The notes under the pieces were generated by a model that worked only from the letters and a program-made list of their open reading frames with translations, was not told where the DNA came from and did not search any database. This document shows positions 44,736-54,605 of a stretch of 64,000 bases of DNA, piece after piece. The stretch's first letter is position 1. Each line of letters opens with the position of its first letter. Source of the DNA: JANMEX01 sp041751995 (lineage in GTDB: Bacteria; Pseudomonadota; Alphaproteobacteria; Rhizobiales; Rhizobiaceae); the NCBI GenBank assembly GCA_041751995.1, contig JBGSHY010000032.1, positions 12,720-76,719 on the forward strand, read 5' to 3'. A program made the position numbers and the translations under genes.

Positions 44736-46967
44736 ATGGCAGGCAAGACCAAAACTCCATCGAAAGCAGTCTCGGCTGCTGACAGGAAGGCGGCGCAATT
44801 CCGTGACGCGCTTCAAGCGGTCGCGGAGGGGCATCACTCCGACCCCTTTTCCATTCTGGGTGTCCATAAATCCGGCAAGGGCTGGATCGGGCGTGTTTTT
44901 GCACCCGGCGCGGACACGCTCGAAGCTTTCACGCTGGCCGGCGCGCCAGCGGGCATGCTGACTCGCATTCATGATGCCGGGATATTCGAGGGCGAACTCG
45001 CCATAAAGGCGCATCAGCCGATGCGCTACCAGGCCCGCGCATCCCACGGCGACTGGAGCTTTGCCGACCCCTATTCGTTTGGTCCGGTTCTCGGCCCCAT
45101 GGACGATTACTACATAGCTGAAGGTTCGCACCTGCGTCTGTTCGACAAGCTTGGCGCCCATGTTATGAACCATGATGGCGCAGACGGCGTTCATTTTGCC
45201 GTCTGGGCGCCGAACGCGCGGCGCGTTTCGGTTGTCGGCTCATTCAACAGTTGGGATGGCCGTCGTCACGCCATGCGCTGCCGGACTGATACCGGCATCT
45301 GGGAAATCTTTGTCCCGGGCGTCCATGCCGGTGAACCCTACAAATACGAAATCGTTGCCGCCAACGGCGTTGTTCTTCCGCTTAAGGCCGATCCTTTTGC
45401 ATTCCAGTCCGAATTGCGCCCGAACACGGCATCGGTCGTGGCGCGTCCCTTGAATCACGAATGGCACGACGAGGCTCATTCCAAACACTGGGGCAGCATA
45501 GATGCCCGCCGCCAGCCGATGTCGATCTACGAAGTTCACGCAGGTTCGTGGAAACAAAAGGCAGATGGCTCGTTCCTGTCTTTCGATGAAATGGCCGCCG
45601 AACTGATCCCCTATGTCGTCGACATGGGCTTCACCCACATTGAATTCCTGCCGATTTCCGAGCATCCCTATGATCCGTCCTGGGGCTACCAGACCACCGG
45701 TCTATACGCGCCGTCCGCGCGTTTTGGCGACCCGGAGGCTTTTGCCCGCTTCGTCGACAGCGCCCACAAGGTCGGTGTCGGCATCATTCTCGATTGGGTG
45801 CCGGCGCATTTCCCGACGGATTCGCATGGACTTGCCCATTTTGACGGCACGGCCCTCTACGAACATGACGATCCGCGTCAGGGGTTCCACCCGGACTGGA
45901 ACACCGCGATCTACAATTTCGGCCGCCGCGAGGTGAAGTCATTCCTCGTCAACAATGCGGTTTATTGGGCAGAAAAATATCATGTCGACGCCCTGCGCGT
46001 CGACGCTGTCGCGTCGATGCTTTACCTCGACTATTCGCGAAAAGCAGGCGAATGGATCCCCAATGAACATGGCGGGCGCGAAAACCTGCATGCCGTTTCG
46101 TTCATTCAGGAAGCCAACAAGGCGGCTTACGCGGCCCGTCCCGGCTTCATGATGATCGCCGAAGAATCCACAGCGTGGCCAAAAGTGTCGCAGCCGGTCT
46201 ATGCCGGCGGCCTCGGCTTTGGTTTCAAGTGGAACATGGGCTTTATGCACGACACGCTTGAGTATTTCACGCGTGAACCCATCCACCGCCGCCATCACCA
46301 CGACGAAATCACTTTCGGGCTGCTCTATGCGTTTTCGGAAAATTTCGTCCTGCCGCTGAGCCATGACGAAGTCGTGCATGGCAAGGGTTCGCTGCTGACC
46401 AAGATGGCTGGTGATGACTGGCAGAAGTTTGCCAACCTTCGCGCCTATTACGGCTTCATGTGGGGCTATCCCGGCAAGAAGCTGTTGTTCATGGGCCAGG
46501 AATTCGCCCAGCGCGGCGAATGGTCAGAAGCCCGTTCTCTAGATTGGCACGAACTCGAACATGCGCCGCACAAGGGCGTGCAAAACCTGATGCGCGATCT
46601 CAACCGCGCCTACCGCGATCTGCCTGCGCTGCACCAGCGAGACTGCGAGCCGGAAGGGTTCGGCTGGCTTGTGGTCAATGATCGCGAAAATTCGGTCTTC
46701 GCTTGGGCGCGTTTTGCGCCGGGCCACAAACCGGTGGCTGTCGTCTGCAATTTCACGCCGGTCCCACGCGAAGGCTATAGCCTGCCGCTGCCTGCCAAAG
46801 GCCGCTGGCGCGAAGTCATCAACACGGATGCCGCCATCTACGGCGGTTCCGGCAAGGGCAACGCAGGCGTGATCATTGCTGACCAGCCCGGACACGAAGG
46901 CCAATCGGCTTCGGCGCTCATAAATCTGCCGCCGCTGGCGACCATGATTTTCGAATTCGACAACTGA
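44736..46967 (+). CDS. glgB: 1,4-alpha-glucan branching enzyme
   Basis: GH13 enzyme introducing alpha-1,6 branches, 743 residues. An N-terminal CBM48-type region (VHFAVWAPNARRVSVVGSFN) precedes the barrel. Catalytic motifs are ALRVDAVASMLY (Asp nucleophile), MIAEEST (Glu) and LSHDEVVHGKGS (Asp). The ATG at 44736 has GGGAGGGGATGTCGCA upstream; the open frame before it overlaps glgP in another frame and is not expected to be coding. glgC follows after 23 bp. Confidence 0.96.
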   Translation: MAGKTKTPSKAVSAADRKAAQFRDALQAVAEGHHSDPFSILGVHKSGKGWIGRVFAPGADTLEAFTLAGAPAGMLTRIHDAGIFEGELAIKAHQPMRYQARASHGDWSFADPYSFGPVLGPMDDYYIAEGSHLRLFDKLGAHVMNHDGADGVHFAVWAPNARRVSVVGSFNSWDGRRHAMRCRTDTGIWEIFVPGVHAGEPYKYEIVAANGVVLPLKADPFAFQSELRPNTASVVARPLNHEWHDEAHSKHWGSIDARRQPMSIYEVHAGSWKQKADGSFLSFDEMAAELIPYVVDMGFTHIEFLPISEHPYDPSWGYQTTGLYAPSARFGDPEAFARFVDSAHKVGVGIILDWVPAHFPTDSHGLAHFDGTALYEHDDPRQGFHPDWNTAIYNFGRREVKSFLVNNAVYWAEKYHVDALRVDAVASMLYLDYSRKAGEWIPNEHGGRENLHAVSFIQEANKAAYAARPGFMMIAEESTAWPKVSQPVYAGGLGFGFKWNMGFMHDTLEYFTREPIHRRHHHDEITFGLLYAFSENFVLPLSHDEVVHGKGSLLTKMAGDDWQKFANLRAYYGFMWGYPGKKLLFMGQEFAQRGEWSEARSLDWHELEHAPHKGVQNLMRDLNRAYRDLPALHQRDCEPEGFGWLVVNDRENSVFAWARFAPGHKPVAVVCNFTPVPREGYSLPLPAKGRWREVINTDAAIYGGSGKGNAGVIIADQPGHEGQSASALINLPPLATMIFEFDN

Positions 46968-46990
46968 CGGACTTTGGGAGGAGACCGCGC

Positions 46991-48250
46991 ATGCTAAACA
47001 AATACACACAGCCCCTTGCCCGTGATGCAATGGCTTACGTTCTGGCAGGCGGGCGCGGTTCGCGCTTGATGGAGTTGACAGATTTTCGCGCGAAACCCGC
47101 CGTCTACTTCGGTGGAAAAAGCCGCATCATCGACTTTGCACTGTCAAATGCCCTGAACTCCGGCATTCGTCGCATGGGAGTCGCAACCCAATACAAAGCC
47201 CATTCGCTGATCCGCCATCTGCAGCGCGGCTGGAACTTCCTGCGCACGGAGCGCAACGAAAGCTTTGACATTTTGCCGGCTTCCCAGCGCGTTTCCGAAG
47301 ACCAATGGTACGCTGGCACGGCCGATGCCGTGTTCCAGAACATCGACATCATCGAGAGCTACGGCCCGGAATACATCGTCATTCTGGCCGGTGATCACAT
47401 CTACAAGATGGACTATGAGCTGATGCTGCGCCAGCACGTTGACCAGAATGCAGACGTGACCATCGGCTGCCTTGAAGTGCCGCGTATGGAAGCGGTCGGT
47501 TTTGGCGTCATGCACGTTGACGAGAAAGACCAGATCGTCGCCTTCGTCGAAAAGCCGAAAGACCCCCCTGCAATTCCCGGACAGCCTGATCTGGCGCTGG
47601 CTTCCATGGGCATTTATGTCTTCCGCACCAAATTTCTCTTCGAGGAATTGAAACGCGATGCAGCCGATCCAAACTCGGCCCGCGATTTCGGCAAGGATAT
47701 CATTCCTTACATTGTCGAGCATGGCAAAGCCGTCGCCCACCGTTTTGCAAAATCCTGCATCCGTTCATCCTTTGAGCGCGAAGCCTATTGGCGGGATGTC
47801 GGAACAGTCGATGCCTATTGGGAAGCCAACATCGACCTCACTGACATTACCCCAGAACTCGACCTCTACGACAAGGAATGGCCGATCTGGACCTATGCCG
47901 AGATCAAGCCGCCGGCAAAATTTGTCCACGACGAAGAAGGACGTCGCGGTTCGGCAATTTCTTCACTCGTATCAGGTGACTGCATCGTATCTGGCGCCGC
48001 ACTTCGGCGAAGCCTGCTGTTCACGGGTGTCCGGGCAAATTCTTTCTCCTCACTCGACGAGGCTGTGGTTCTTCCGGAAGTCATTATCAGCCGCAATGCG
48101 CAATTGAAAAAGGTCGTCATCGACCGTGGCGTCGTCATCCCCGAAGGCCTTGTTGTCGGCGAAGACCCGGAAGAAGACGCACGCCGTTTCCGCCGCACCG
48201 AAAAAGGTGTCTGCCTGATAACGCAATCAATGATCGACCGTCTGGGGTAA
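46991..48250 (+). CDS. glgC: Glucose-1-phosphate adenylyltransferase
   Basis: ADP-glucose pyrophosphorylase, 419 residues, the committed step of glycogen synthesis. The nucleotide motif is LAGGRGSRLMELTDFRAKPA, with YAGTADAVFQN, ILAGDHIYKMDY and FVEKPKDPP. A C-terminal left-handed beta-helix follows (ISRNAQLKKVVIDRGVVIPE). The ATG follows GGGAGGAGACCGCGC. Rhizobial enzymes are usually activated by fructose 6-phosphate; the allosteric residues were not checked. glgA follows after 4 bp. Confidence 0.96.
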   Translation: MLNKYTQPLARDAMAYVLAGGRGSRLMELTDFRAKPAVYFGGKSRIIDFALSNALNSGIRRMGVATQYKAHSLIRHLQRGWNFLRTERNESFDILPASQRVSEDQWYAGTADAVFQNIDIIESYGPEYIVILAGDHIYKMDYELMLRQHVDQNADVTIGCLEVPRMEAVGFGVMHVDEKDQIVAFVEKPKDPPAIPGQPDLALASMGIYVFRTKFLFEELKRDAADPNSARDFGKDIIPYIVEHGKAVAHRFAKSCIRSSFEREAYWRDVGTVDAYWEANIDLTDITPELDLYDKEWPIWTYAEIKPPAKFVHDEEGRRGSAISSLVSGDCIVSGAALRRSLLFTGVRANSFSSLDEAVVLPEVIISRNAQLKKVVIDRGVVIPEGLVVGEDPEEDARRFRRTEKGVCLITQSMIDRLG

Positions 48251-48254
48251 GCAG

Positions 48255-49712
48255 TTGGCCAAGTCTGCACTGAAAGTTCTGTCGGTTGCGTCCGAAATCT
48301 ACCCGCTGGTGAAAACCGGCGGGTTGGCGGACGTTGCAGGTGCACTTCCCGGTGCTTTGGCTGCCAACGGCGTTGACATGCGCTCGCTGGTGCCCGGCTA
48401 TCCAAAGGTCTTGGCTGCGCTGAAAGATGGCAAGTCGGTCATGCATTTCTCCTCGCTGCATGGTGGGGAGGCGCACGTGATTGCCGGCAAGGCAGGCGGT
48501 CTCGATCTTTACGTGATAGATGCCCCGCATCTTTATGTCCGCGATGGCGGCATCTATGGCGATGCCACAGGCAAGGACTGGCCCGACAATTGGATGCGCT
48601 TTGGCGCGCTTTCAATGATTGCCGCCCGCATTGCTGAAGGTGCCGTCGAAGGCTGGACGCCCGACATCGTCCACGCCCATGACTGGCAAGCCGGCCTTGT
48701 TCCCGCCTATCTGAAATACGGCGCGGCGCACGCGACCCCGTCAATTATGACCGTGCACAATCTGGCCTTCCAGGGCCGGTACGCTGCCGACATTTTCCCG
48801 GCCCTTGGCCTGCCTGCGCACGCCTACGGTGTCGATGGCGTCGAATACTATGGTGGCGTCGGCTATCTGAAGTCCGGCCTTCAGTCGGCCTGGGCAGTGA
48901 CCACAGTCAGCCCGACCTATGCCCGCGAAATCCGCACGCCGGAATTTGGCATGGGCCTTGATGGGCTTCTCAATGCCCGGTCTTCCAGTGTCTATGGCAT
49001 CGTCAACGGCATTGATATCGATGTCTGGAATCCGGCCACGGATATCGACATTGCAAAGACCTATTCCGCAAAATCTCTTGGCGACCGGCAGGCCAACCGC
49101 GAGGCGCTTGAGCAAAGGTTCGGGCTTGCGCCTTCCGGCGGTCCTCTGTTCATCGTAATCAGCCGCCTGACATGGCAAAAAGGCCTCGACCTTCTGGCAG
49201 CAGCTGCTGACACGATCGTCTCGCTCGGGGGATCGCTTGCTGTTCTCGGCTCAGGCGATGCTGCCATTGAAGGACAGCTTCATGCCGCTGCCGCCCGCCA
49301 CAAGGGCAAGGTTGGCGTCGTCATCGGCTATGATGAAGGCCTCTCGCACCTGATGCAGGCAGGCGGCGACGCCATCCTCATTCCGTCCCGTTTTGAGCCC
49401 TGCGGCCTCACCCAGCTTTACGCCCTGCGTTATGGCTGCATCCCGGTGGTCGCCCGTACAGGCGGCCTTGCCGATACGGTCATTGACGCCAATGACGCCG
49501 CCATGTCGCTTGGCGTCGCGACCGGCCTGCAGTTTTCCCCGGTCGATACTGCCACGTTGAATGATGTGATTTCGCGAACCATTTCGCTTAACTCAAACCG
49601 GAACGCGTGGAAGGCCATGCAGCTTACCGGCATGAAATGCGACGTGTCGTGGGAGCGCAGCGCCAGCGCCTACGCCAATCTTTATAAATCCCTGTTGAAG
49701 AGCAAAGCCTGA
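48255..49712 (+). CDS. glgA: Glycogen synthase (ADP-glucose)
   Basis: GT5 glycosyltransferase, 485 residues. The ADP-glucose-binding KTGGLADV motif is at residues 20-27. Other motifs are HAHDWQAGLVPAYL, SRLTWQKGLDLL and the C-terminal PSRFEPCGLTQLYA. The start is a TTG directly after glgC; the ribosome site is weak (GGGGTAAG), fitting coupling to glgC. The stop overlaps the pgm ATG as TGATG. Confidence 0.95.
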   Translation: MAKSALKVLSVASEIYPLVKTGGLADVAGALPGALAANGVDMRSLVPGYPKVLAALKDGKSVMHFSSLHGGEAHVIAGKAGGLDLYVIDAPHLYVRDGGIYGDATGKDWPDNWMRFGALSMIAARIAEGAVEGWTPDIVHAHDWQAGLVPAYLKYGAAHATPSIMTVHNLAFQGRYAADIFPALGLPAHAYGVDGVEYYGGVGYLKSGLQSAWAVTTVSPTYAREIRTPEFGMGLDGLLNARSSSVYGIVNGIDIDVWNPATDIDIAKTYSAKSLGDRQANREALEQRFGLAPSGGPLFIVISRLTWQKGLDLLAAAADTIVSLGGSLAVLGSGDAAIEGQLHAAAARHKGKVGVVIGYDEGLSHLMQAGGDAILIPSRFEPCGLTQLYALRYGCIPVVARTGGLADTVIDANDAAMSLGVATGLQFSPVDTATLNDVISRTISLNSNRNAWKAMQLTGMKCDVSWERSASAYANLYKSLLKSKA

Positions 49713-51340
49713 TGATCGTTTCCGTCGCCACCACGCCTTTCTCGGACCAGAAACCCGGCACATCCGGCTTGCGCAAAAAAGTGCCGGTGTTCCAGCAGAA
49801 GAATTACGCCGAGAATTTCATACAGGCGGTTTTTGACAGCTTGGATGGCTACAAAGGCAAGACGCTGGTGATCGGTGGCGATGGTCGTTACTACAATCGC
49901 GAAGTCATCCAGATCGCCATTCGCATGGCGGCGGCCAATGGTTTTGGCAAGGTGATGACCGGGCAGGGCGGAATTCTTTCAACCCCCGCCGCTTCCAACG
50001 TCATCCGAAAATACAAGGCTTTCGGTGGCCTCATCTTGTCTGCCAGCCACAATCCGGGTGGCCCGACCGAGGATTTCGGCATCAAATACAACATCGGCAA
50101 CGGTGGCCCCGCGCCGGAAAAAATCACCGATGCAATATTCGCACGCACAAAATCGATCGACCAATATTTGACGGTCAATTCTCCGGATATCGATCTAGAC
50201 AAGACCGGGACGTTCGAGGTCGCAGGCATGGCAGTCGAGGTGATCGACCCTGTCGCCGATTATGCCGAATTGATGGAAACCCTGTTCGACTTCGACCTGA
50301 TCCGCGCCAAGATCAAGTCCGGCCTGACGCTGCGGTTTGACGCGATGAGCGCCGTAACCAGCCCTTATGCCAAGGAAATACTCGAGCGCCGCCTTGGCGC
50401 TTCAGAAGGCTCGGTAATCAATTTTATCCCGCTGCCGGATTTTGGCGGCAACCACCCGGACCCCAACCTCGTTCACGCCCATGAGCTTTACGAATTGATG
50501 ATGAGCAAGGACGCGCCGGATTTCGGCGCGGCGTCTGACGGTGACGGCGACCGCAACCTCATCATCGGCAAGCATATCTTTGTCACGCCGTCCGACTCCG
50601 TTGCCATGCTCGCCGCCAATGCGCATCTCGTGCCCGGTTACAAACGCGGCCTCGCCGGCATTGCCCGCTCGATGCCGACTTCCGGCGCGGCGGACCGTGT
50701 GGCTGCCAAACTCGGCATTGGCATGTATGAAACGCCAACCGGCTGGAAATTCTTCGGCAATCTGCTTGATGCCGGCAAAGTCACCATCTGCGGCGAGGAA
50801 AGCGCGGGCACCGGCTCTGACCATGTGCGCGAAAAGGATGGCCTCTGGGCGGTTCTGCTATGGCTCAACATTCTGGCCGTTCGCGGCGAGAGCATGAAGG
50901 CCATCGTCGAAAAACACTGGGCTGATTACGGCCGCAACTACTATTCCCGCCACGATTACGAAGAAGTCGACAGCGACCGCGCCAACGGCTTGGTGGCGGA
51001 CCTGCGCGCTGCGATGGCAACGCTGCCCGGCCAGACGTTTGGCGGTCTCACGGTCGAGAAGGTCGATGATTTCTCCTATCTCGATCCGGTTGACGGCTCG
51101 GTCAGCGCCAATCAGGGCATCCGCATCCTGTTTGAGGGCGGCTCGCGCGTGGTTTACCGCCTTTCGGGCACCGGAACATCCGGCGCAACGCTGCGCGTCT
51201 ATATCGAACGCTATGAGCCGGACGCCTCAAAACATGATATTGATACGCAGGTCGCACTTGCCGATCTGATTGCGGCAGCTGATAAGATAGCCGGAATACG
51301 CGCCAAGACCGGACGCGGAGAACCGTCTGTTATCACATGA
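49712..51340 (+). CDS. pgm: Phosphoglucomutase
   Basis: Alpha-D-glucose phosphate-specific phosphoglucomutase, 542 residues, interconverting glucose 1- and 6-phosphate. The phosphoserine loop is LSASHNPGGPTEDFGIKYN, the metal loop is SDGDGDRN, and the sugar-binding loop is CGEESAGTGSDH. YRLSGTGTSGATLR at the C-terminus is the phosphate-binding end. It links glycogen turnover to central metabolism. It overlaps both neighbours (glgA by 1 nt, glgX by ATGA). Confidence 0.96.
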   Translation: MIVSVATTPFSDQKPGTSGLRKKVPVFQQKNYAENFIQAVFDSLDGYKGKTLVIGGDGRYYNREVIQIAIRMAAANGFGKVMTGQGGILSTPAASNVIRKYKAFGGLILSASHNPGGPTEDFGIKYNIGNGGPAPEKITDAIFARTKSIDQYLTVNSPDIDLDKTGTFEVAGMAVEVIDPVADYAELMETLFDFDLIRAKIKSGLTLRFDAMSAVTSPYAKEILERRLGASEGSVINFIPLPDFGGNHPDPNLVHAHELYELMMSKDAPDFGAASDGDGDRNLIIGKHIFVTPSDSVAMLAANAHLVPGYKRGLAGIARSMPTSGAADRVAAKLGIGMYETPTGWKFFGNLLDAGKVTICGEESAGTGSDHVREKDGLWAVLLWLNILAVRGESMKAIVEKHWADYGRNYYSRHDYEEVDSDRANGLVADLRAAMATLPGQTFGGLTVEKVDDFSYLDPVDGSVSANQGIRILFEGGSRVVYRLSGTGTSGATLRVYIERYEPDASKHDIDTQVALADLIAAADKIAGIRAKTGRGEPSVIT

Positions 51341-53358
51341 AGCATTCCACTCCCGGCATTCACCATGACGCCACCGGCGTCCGGTTTTCTGTTGTCTCGC
51401 ATCATGCAGACGCCGTCTGGCTCTGCCTGTTTGACGAAAGCGGCAACAAGGAAACCAGGCGGCTCGAAATGGAGCGTGTGCCGGGCGGGCAGTTTTCCAT
51501 TCATGTCAAAGGGCTGAAGCCCGGCCAGAAATACGGCTACCGCGCCGACGGCGCATGGGAGCCACATCAAGGCCACCGCTTTGACATTTCCAAGCTTCTG
51601 GTTGACCCCTACGCGCCGCAGATCGACCGCCCGTTTCAATGGCATCCGGATTTGGCTGCCAAAGGCGTCGACACCAAGTCCTTCGCGCCCAAATCCGTGC
51701 TTCAGTCAGTGGATCATGCGGAACACCGCGTGCCGCACGCGCCAGTTCCCGGCGGATTAGCTTACGAGGTGCCGGTCAAGGCTTTCACCAAGCTCAATCC
51801 GGACATTCCAGAAAAGCTACGCGGAACCTTGGCGGCCATTGCCCATCCGGTTTCAATCGCGCATTTCAAGAAGCTCGGCGTTGCAGCGGTCGAACTGATG
51901 CCGCTCAATGCATGGATTGACGAGCGCCACCTTGCCCCGCATGGCCTTGGCAATGCGTGGGGCTACAATCCGGTCTCCTTCATGGCGCTTGATCCGCGCC
52001 TTGCGCCGAACGGCATCGCCGACTTGAAACTGGTCGCCGATGCGCTGCACAAGGAAGGTATCGCGCTCATCCTCGATGTGGTGTTCAACCACACTGGCGA
52101 AAGCGACGTGTACGGCCCGGTGCTGTCGCTGCGCGGATTGGACAATGCGCTTTATTACCGCCACCATCCGGATGAACCCGGCGCGCTGGTCAATGACACC
52201 GGCACCGGCAACACGCTGGCCGTCGAGCGCGCGCCGGTGCGCGACTTGGTCATCCACGCGCTGCGCCATCTGGTCATGCATGGCGGCGTTGACGGGTTCC
52301 GCTTCGACTTGGCGACGGTGCTTGGCCGCACCGCGCGCGGATTTTCGCCCCATGCGACCCTGTTCGAGGCAATCCGTCATGATCCGGTCCTGAACGGCGT
52401 CACGCTGATCGCCGAACCGTGGGACACCGGCCCGGGCGGCTATCAGCTTGGCCATTTCCCGCCGCAGTTTCTGGAATGGAACGACCGTTACCGCGATGAT
52501 GTCCGCCGATTCTGGCGCGGCGATCCGCATACACTCGGCGATTTGGCCACAAGGCTTGCCGGCTCATCCGATTTTTTCGGCCATTGGCCCGCGACAACCC
52601 GGTCTGTCAACTTCCTTGCTGCCCATGACGGGCTGACGCTGCATGACGTCACCGCATACAAGCGCAAGCACAACATCGGCAACGGCGAGAATGACCATGA
52701 CGGTCATTCGGAAAACTTCTCCTGGAACCACGGCCACGAAGGCGACACGCCTGCTCCGGGAATCAGGGCCAAGCGCATCGCCGATGTGAAAGCCATGCTG
52801 ACCCTGTTGTTCGTCTCGCGCGGCACGCCGCTCCTGACCGCAGGTGACGAATTTGGCCGTACGCAAAAGGGCAACAACAATGCCTATGCGCAGGACAACA
52901 AGGTCACCTGGCTCGACTGGAAAGGCCGCGACAGGGATCTGGAAGACTTTGCCGCAAATCTTTCGGCTCTGCGGCGCAGCCACCCGGTGCTTTCCTCCCT
53001 GAAACTCCTGTCCGGGCGCAAATCAAATGGCAACCTGTACGCCGACGTCCAGTGGTTCCGCGCCGACGGCGAACCGATGCTTGCGCAGGACTGGGAGAAT
53101 CCCGACAATCATTTCCTTGGCATGCTGCTGACCGCGCCGAAGTCGGAAGAAGCTAAAGAGGATTTCGCCGCAATCGTCATCAACCGCAGCGAAGGCCGCA
53201 TCCTGACGCGCTTGCCGCTAGCCCCGAATGGCCGCCGCTGGCATTGCGCCAGTTCGTCAAAGCTCATTGCCCACGAAACCGATTGCTGGGCTATACCTGC
53301 ACACACGGTGGCCGTGTTCGAACTCGCGCCGAAGCACGCGCGGAAAAAACCGGCGTAA
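51337..53358 (+). CDS. glgX: Glycogen debranching enzyme GlgX
   Basis: GH13 isoamylase-type debranching enzyme, 673 residues, cleaving alpha-1,6 branches of phosphorylase-limit glycogen. An N-terminal CBM48-like domain (GVRFSVVSHHADAVWLCLF) precedes the barrel with DVVFNHTGE, VDGFRFDLATVLG (nucleophile), IAEPWDTGPGGYQLG (acid) and FLAAHDGLTLHD. It is the last gene of the glycogen operon. Convergent with the small monooxygenase-like gene 59 bp away. Confidence 0.95.
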   Translation: MKHSTPGIHHDATGVRFSVVSHHADAVWLCLFDESGNKETRRLEMERVPGGQFSIHVKGLKPGQKYGYRADGAWEPHQGHRFDISKLLVDPYAPQIDRPFQWHPDLAAKGVDTKSFAPKSVLQSVDHAEHRVPHAPVPGGLAYEVPVKAFTKLNPDIPEKLRGTLAAIAHPVSIAHFKKLGVAAVELMPLNAWIDERHLAPHGLGNAWGYNPVSFMALDPRLAPNGIADLKLVADALHKEGIALILDVVFNHTGESDVYGPVLSLRGLDNALYYRHHPDEPGALVNDTGTGNTLAVERAPVRDLVIHALRHLVMHGGVDGFRFDLATVLGRTARGFSPHATLFEAIRHDPVLNGVTLIAEPWDTGPGGYQLGHFPPQFLEWNDRYRDDVRRFWRGDPHTLGDLATRLAGSSDFFGHWPATTRSVNFLAAHDGLTLHDVTAYKRKHNIGNGENDHDGHSENFSWNHGHEGDTPAPGIRAKRIADVKAMLTLLFVSRGTPLLTAGDEFGRTQKGNNNAYAQDNKVTWLDWKGRDRDLEDFAANLSALRRSHPVLSSLKLLSGRKSNGNLYADVQWFRADGEPMLAQDWENPDNHFLGMLLTAPKSEEAKEDFAAIVINRSEGRILTRLPLAPNGRRWHCASSSKLIAHETDCWAIPAHTVAVFELAPKHARKKPA

Positions 53359-53417
53359 AAAATGTCAGCGCGCTGAAACACCGACCGCCAATCCCCAATG
53401 TGCGTCGTTTCTGCGTC

Positions 53418-53714
53418 CTACATCAACGGCAGGACAACCGATCCCGATACAGGGTCCGTCAGACCCAGATCACCGCCCAGATCTTCCAGCGTGTGGCGGA
53501 AACTGTCGAGCGTGGCGATCATCTGCGGCCGCGCGGCCGCCATCGCCTCCATGCTCTCCCATTCGCCGATGATGCAGTAGCGGCTGTCGCCAGTCTTGAT
53601 GATGTTGGCATGGCGCATGCCTGGCCAGCCCGCACCCATGTTGCGATGCGCGTCGAGAAACACATCGTCCATGCCCGGCTTGATCTTGAAACGCACAACG
53701 TTGAATGCTGTCAT
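53418..53714 (-). CDS. ABM-like (antibiotic biosynthesis monooxygenase fold) small protein
   Basis: Protein of 98 residues with the dimeric alpha-beta barrel outline: MTAFNVVRFKIKPGMDDVFL, then SRYCIIGEWESMEAMAAARP and a C-terminal strand. Such proteins include heme- or quinone-acting monooxygenases and many of unknown role. The ATG at 53714 follows GGTGGAGGCAGTC, favoured over one four codons upstream. It is monocistronic by appearance. No cofactor or substrate is indicated. Confidence 0.75.
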   Translation of the reverse strand: MTAFNVVRFKIKPGMDDVFLDAHRNMGAGWPGMRHANIIKTGDSRYCIIGEWESMEAMAAARPQMIATLDSFRHTLEDLGGDLGLTDPVSGSVVLPLM

Positions 53715-53789
53715 GACTGCCTCCACCCTTTTTTGAGTTGCTCCAACAGAAGAATATACCGGATGCCACCACTATCATGGCTATTATCC

Positions 53790-54062
53790 TCAGATTCTGC
53801 TCATGCAGGTGGAGCGCTTTTTGTAACAGAGGTTCCTGCATGACTGGGACGATGCGTTCGACGACCCATAGTTGATGTAGCAATTGCCGACACAGGCTGT
53901 GTACCTGCGTTCGCAAAGGTCTTTGGTGGTTTGCCGGAACGGACTCGGCTGCTTTTGTTCTGCATCGGCAATATCGGTTGTTCCCAATCCGATCAGCGCC
54001 ACGGAAACGATCATGATCACTGAGAAACTGACGAAAGCTGCAAGGCGTTGCGACGTCATCAT
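53790..54062 (-). CDS. Small secreted cysteine-rich protein
   Basis: Unrecognised protein of 90 residues. It has an N-terminal hydrophobic signal segment (about 8-27, FVSFSVIMIVSVALIGLG). The mature part has six cysteines in the pattern C-x7-C-x3-C-x14-C-x3-C-x6-C (CERRYTACVGNC...CRNLCYKKRSTC), suggesting three disulfides in the periplasm or outside. GGGGAGGAGACA precedes the ATG pair at 54062. The C-terminus is basic. Similar short Cys-rich proteins occur in rhizobia without known function. Confidence 0.75.
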   Translation of the reverse strand: MMTSQRLAAFVSFSVIMIVSVALIGLGTTDIADAEQKQPSPFRQTTKDLCERRYTACVGNCYINYGSSNASSQSCRNLCYKKRSTCMSRI

Positions 54063-54605
54063 TGTCTCCTCCCCGGGAATCCAATTCAACGCAGGCCCCG
54101 TGCCGGTCTATCGACCTCGCTGAAGCCTTGTCCATTACAGCGCAACATGTTCCCGGGCGCAATAAGCCAAAGGTTGCCGCAGTCTAGGCACGCCCGTCGT
54201 CATGTCGCTACGGATGGATTTAGGCGCTGCCGACCTGCAATCAAAGGCCTGGCTTAATTTTCCTTGACGTGGCCTATGATGAATGGCGCGCCACAACGGT
54301 GTGTCATTGAACCCGAAGGGTTCGGAAGGGGTGAGAAGGCTGCTCGCCGGCCTCTCAGGACCCCCAACGAAGAGAATTCGCGTGAGATGTGGACAATGGC
54401 GCTCCGGAGGTGATGAAACCGGGAACCGCTTTGTCATTGCGGCTCGGTGCAGGTCAACTTTGCGCCAAAAGCGGGCCTTTTGCGTGCGACCGGACCAGAA
54501 CAGATCGAAAATATTTCCAAGCGGCTTCAATCATCTTCGGTTATAAATTATCATGGCAAACCAGCCGGGCCAGGGCCCCGACGCCACCGTCAAGAGATTA
54601 TGCAC
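54063..54605. other. 543-bp region without clear gene; several hairpins
   Basis: Open frames here look like chance (odd composition, no ribosome site, no family match I recognise). Structure includes GAACCC-GAA-GGGTTC (54309-54323), then a bulged stem GAGAAGGC/GCCTCTC just after it, and CAAAAG-CGGGC-CTTTTG (54466-54482). It may contain a noncoding RNA, the acetyltransferase promoter, or a decayed gene. Confidence 0.4.

Noticed and set aside
54135..54530. 131-codon minus-strand frame in the region before the acetyltransferase
   Set aside because: No ribosome site, no recognisable motif, and atypical residue make-up; kept only as possible structured non-coding DNA.
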